From NCBI GenBank assembly GCA_015490795.1, contig WFXD01000015.1, positions 1-38,213 of the forward strand: a stretch of DNA of 38,213 bases, read 5' to 3'. This DNA is from Gammaproteobacteria bacterium. Its GTDB lineage: Bacteria; Pseudomonadota; Gammaproteobacteria; Chromatiales; Chromatiaceae. Made by a program: the position numbers and the translations under genes. The notes below the pieces were generated by a model. That model made no database searches and was not told the origin of the DNA. It saw only the letters and a program-made list of their open reading frames with translations. Positions 37,024 through 38,213 of the stretch are shown here, in pieces. Position 1 is the stretch's first letter. The number at the start of each line of letters is the position of its first letter.

Positions 37024-38213
37024 TTACTCGATAATCTTGGAAACAACACCCGCACCCACGGTGCGGCCGCCTTCACGGATGGCGAAGCGCAGACCCTCTT
37101 CCATTGCAATGGGCGCGCCCAGCTTGACGGTCATCTTGACGTTGTCGCCCGGCATCACCATCTCGACCCCTTCCGGCAGGTCGCAAGCGCCGGTTACGTC
37201 GGTGGTCCTGAAGTAAAACTGCGGACGGTAGCCGTTGAAAAACGGGGTGTGACGCCCGCCCTCTTCCTTGCTCAGGATGTAGACTTCTGCCTCGAAGTGG
37301 GTGTGCGGGGTGATGCTGCCGGGGTGGGCCAGTACCTGGCCCCGCTCGACATCTTCACGCTTGGTGCCTCGCAGCAGTACGCCGACGTTGTCACCGGCTA
37401 CCCCTTCGTCCAGCAGCTTGCGGAACATCTCTACGCCGGTGCAGGTGGTTTTTACGGTATCCTTGATGCCGACAATCTCGATCTCTTCGCCGACCTTGAC
37501 GACGCCACGCTCGACTCGTCCGGTGACTACGGTGCCTCGGCCGGAGATGGAGAAGACATCTTCGATCGGCAGCAGGAAGGGCTGGTCGATGTCCCGTTCC
37601 GGCTGCGGTATGTAGCTGTCCATCGCTTCGACCAGCTTGATGACGGAGGGGATGCCGATCTCGGAGGTGTCGCCTTCCAGCGCCTTCAGGGCGGAGCCGA
37701 TGATGATGGGGGTGTCGTCTCCCGGAAATTCGTACTGGTCCAGCAGTTCGCGCACTTCCATCTCTACCAGTTCAAGCAGCTCTTCGTCATCGACCATGTC
37801 GGCTTTGTTGAGAAAGACGACGATGTAGGGTACGCCGACCTGGCGGGAGAGCAGGATGTGCTCGCGGGTCTGCGGCATGGGGCCGTCAGCGGCGGAGCAG
37901 ACCAGAATGGCTCCGTCCATCTGTGCGGCACCGGTGATCATGTTCTTTACGTAGTCGGCATGGCCCGGGCAATCCACATGGGCGTAGTGGCGGGTCTCTG
38001 ACTCGTACTCTACGTGGGCGGTGGCGATGGTGATGCCGCGCTCGCGCTCTTCCGGGGCGTTATCGATCTGGTCGAAGGCCTTGGTCTCTCCACCGTGCAC
38101 TTCGGCCATGACCTTGGTCAGGGCAGCGGTGAGTGTGGTTTTTCCATGATCTACGTGGCCAATGGTGCCTACGTTCACATGTGGTTTTGTGCGTTCGAAT
38201 TTTTCCTTGGACA
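37024..38213 (-). CDS. tuf: Elongation factor Tu, missing the first base of its start codon
   Basis: The - strand reads (A)TG-TCC-AAG-GAA from the window edge, so only the A of the ATG is outside; the protein is 396 residues (E. coli 394). EF-Tu carries aminoacyl-tRNA to the ribosome. GTP-binding motifs are [20 protein letters not shown] and GSALK, and the effector region [12 protein letters not shown] is intact. An internal GTG (38178) would miss the first 12 residues [12 protein letters not shown]. It precedes rpsJ, as in the str–S10 arrangement. Confidence 0.98.
   Translation of the reverse strand, partial: SKEKFERTKPHVNVGTIGHVDHGKTTLTAALTKVMAEVHGGETKAFDQIDNAPEERERGITIATAHVEYESETRHYAHVDCPGHADYVKNMITGAAQMDGAILVCSAADGPMPQTREHILLSRQVGVPYIVVFLNKADMVDDEELLELVEMEVRELLDQYEFPGDDTPIIIGSALKALEGDTSEIGIPSVIKLVEAMDSYIPQPERDIDQPFLLPIEDVFSISGRGTVVTGRVERGVVKVGEEIEIVGIKDTVKTTCTGVEMFRKLLDEGVAGDNVGVLLRGTKREDVERGQVLAHPGSITPHTHFEAEVYILSKEEGGRHTPFFNGYRPQFYFRTTDVTGACDLPEGVEMVMPGDNVKMTVKLGAPIAMEEGLRFAIREGGRTVGAGVVSKIIE

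Noticed and set aside
37249-38001. 250-codon + strand frame opposite tuf
   Set aside because: It mirrors the highly biased codon use of tuf and shows no independent motif.

Overview
The window is a chromosomal stretch of a gammaproteobacterium. Evidence for this is the unbroken tuf–S10–spc–alpha ribosomal protein series in Escherichia coli order, E. coli-length ribosomal proteins, and the gene neighbourhood tsaC/purE–topA–smg–dprA–tsaP facing def–fmt–rsmB–ntrYX–trkA, which is typical of Pseudomonas and of purple and colourless sulfur bacteria. The diheme cytochrome c/DUF302 operon and overall base composition would suit a sulfur-oxidising relative (Chromatiales or symbiont-like). That placement is inference, as no sulfur gene lies here.

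Layout. 1-1294 (+): 3' part of the YicC RNase gene and gmk. 1295-1705: no gene, but a candidate small RNA ending in tandem terminators. 1706-7955 (-): tsaC, purE, topA, smg, dprA and the LysM protein TsaP. 8110-16476 (+): def, fmt, rsmB, a DUF4390 protein, an NtrY-like kinase, an NtrX-like regulator and trkA. 16477-16651: a nested palindromic element, probably a MITE, bounded by 5-bp direct repeats and abutting the trkA stop codon. 16693-18592 (+): a small membrane protein (DUF6164-like) and trkH. 18681-18779 (-): an overlooked 32-residue membrane protein. 19048-20865 (-): a diheme cytochrome c/DUF302 fusion, a free-standing DUF302 protein and a small coupled protein. 20967-22481 (+): class I fumarase. 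22592-23089 (+): a bacterial AP2-like protein, followed by a single end of the palindromic element and a strong bidirectional terminator. 23295-38213 (-): rplQ, rpoA and the ribosomal operons back to tuf, which lacks only the first base of its start codon.

How the genes work together. Def and Fmt add and remove the initiator formyl group, RsmB and TsaC modify rRNA and tRNA, and the 15-kb ribosomal block supplies the translation and secretion (SecY) machinery; the alpha operon has its own good promoter. TrkA and TrkH form a potassium uptake system, separated here by the inserted palindromic element. The main points of interest are the palindromic element and its second end, an NtrX-like regulator with altered Walker A, Walker B and GAFTGA motifs, the cytochrome–DUF302 operon, the AP2-like protein, the 32-residue membrane protein, the candidate sRNA, and the absence of purK and rpoZ from their usual places.
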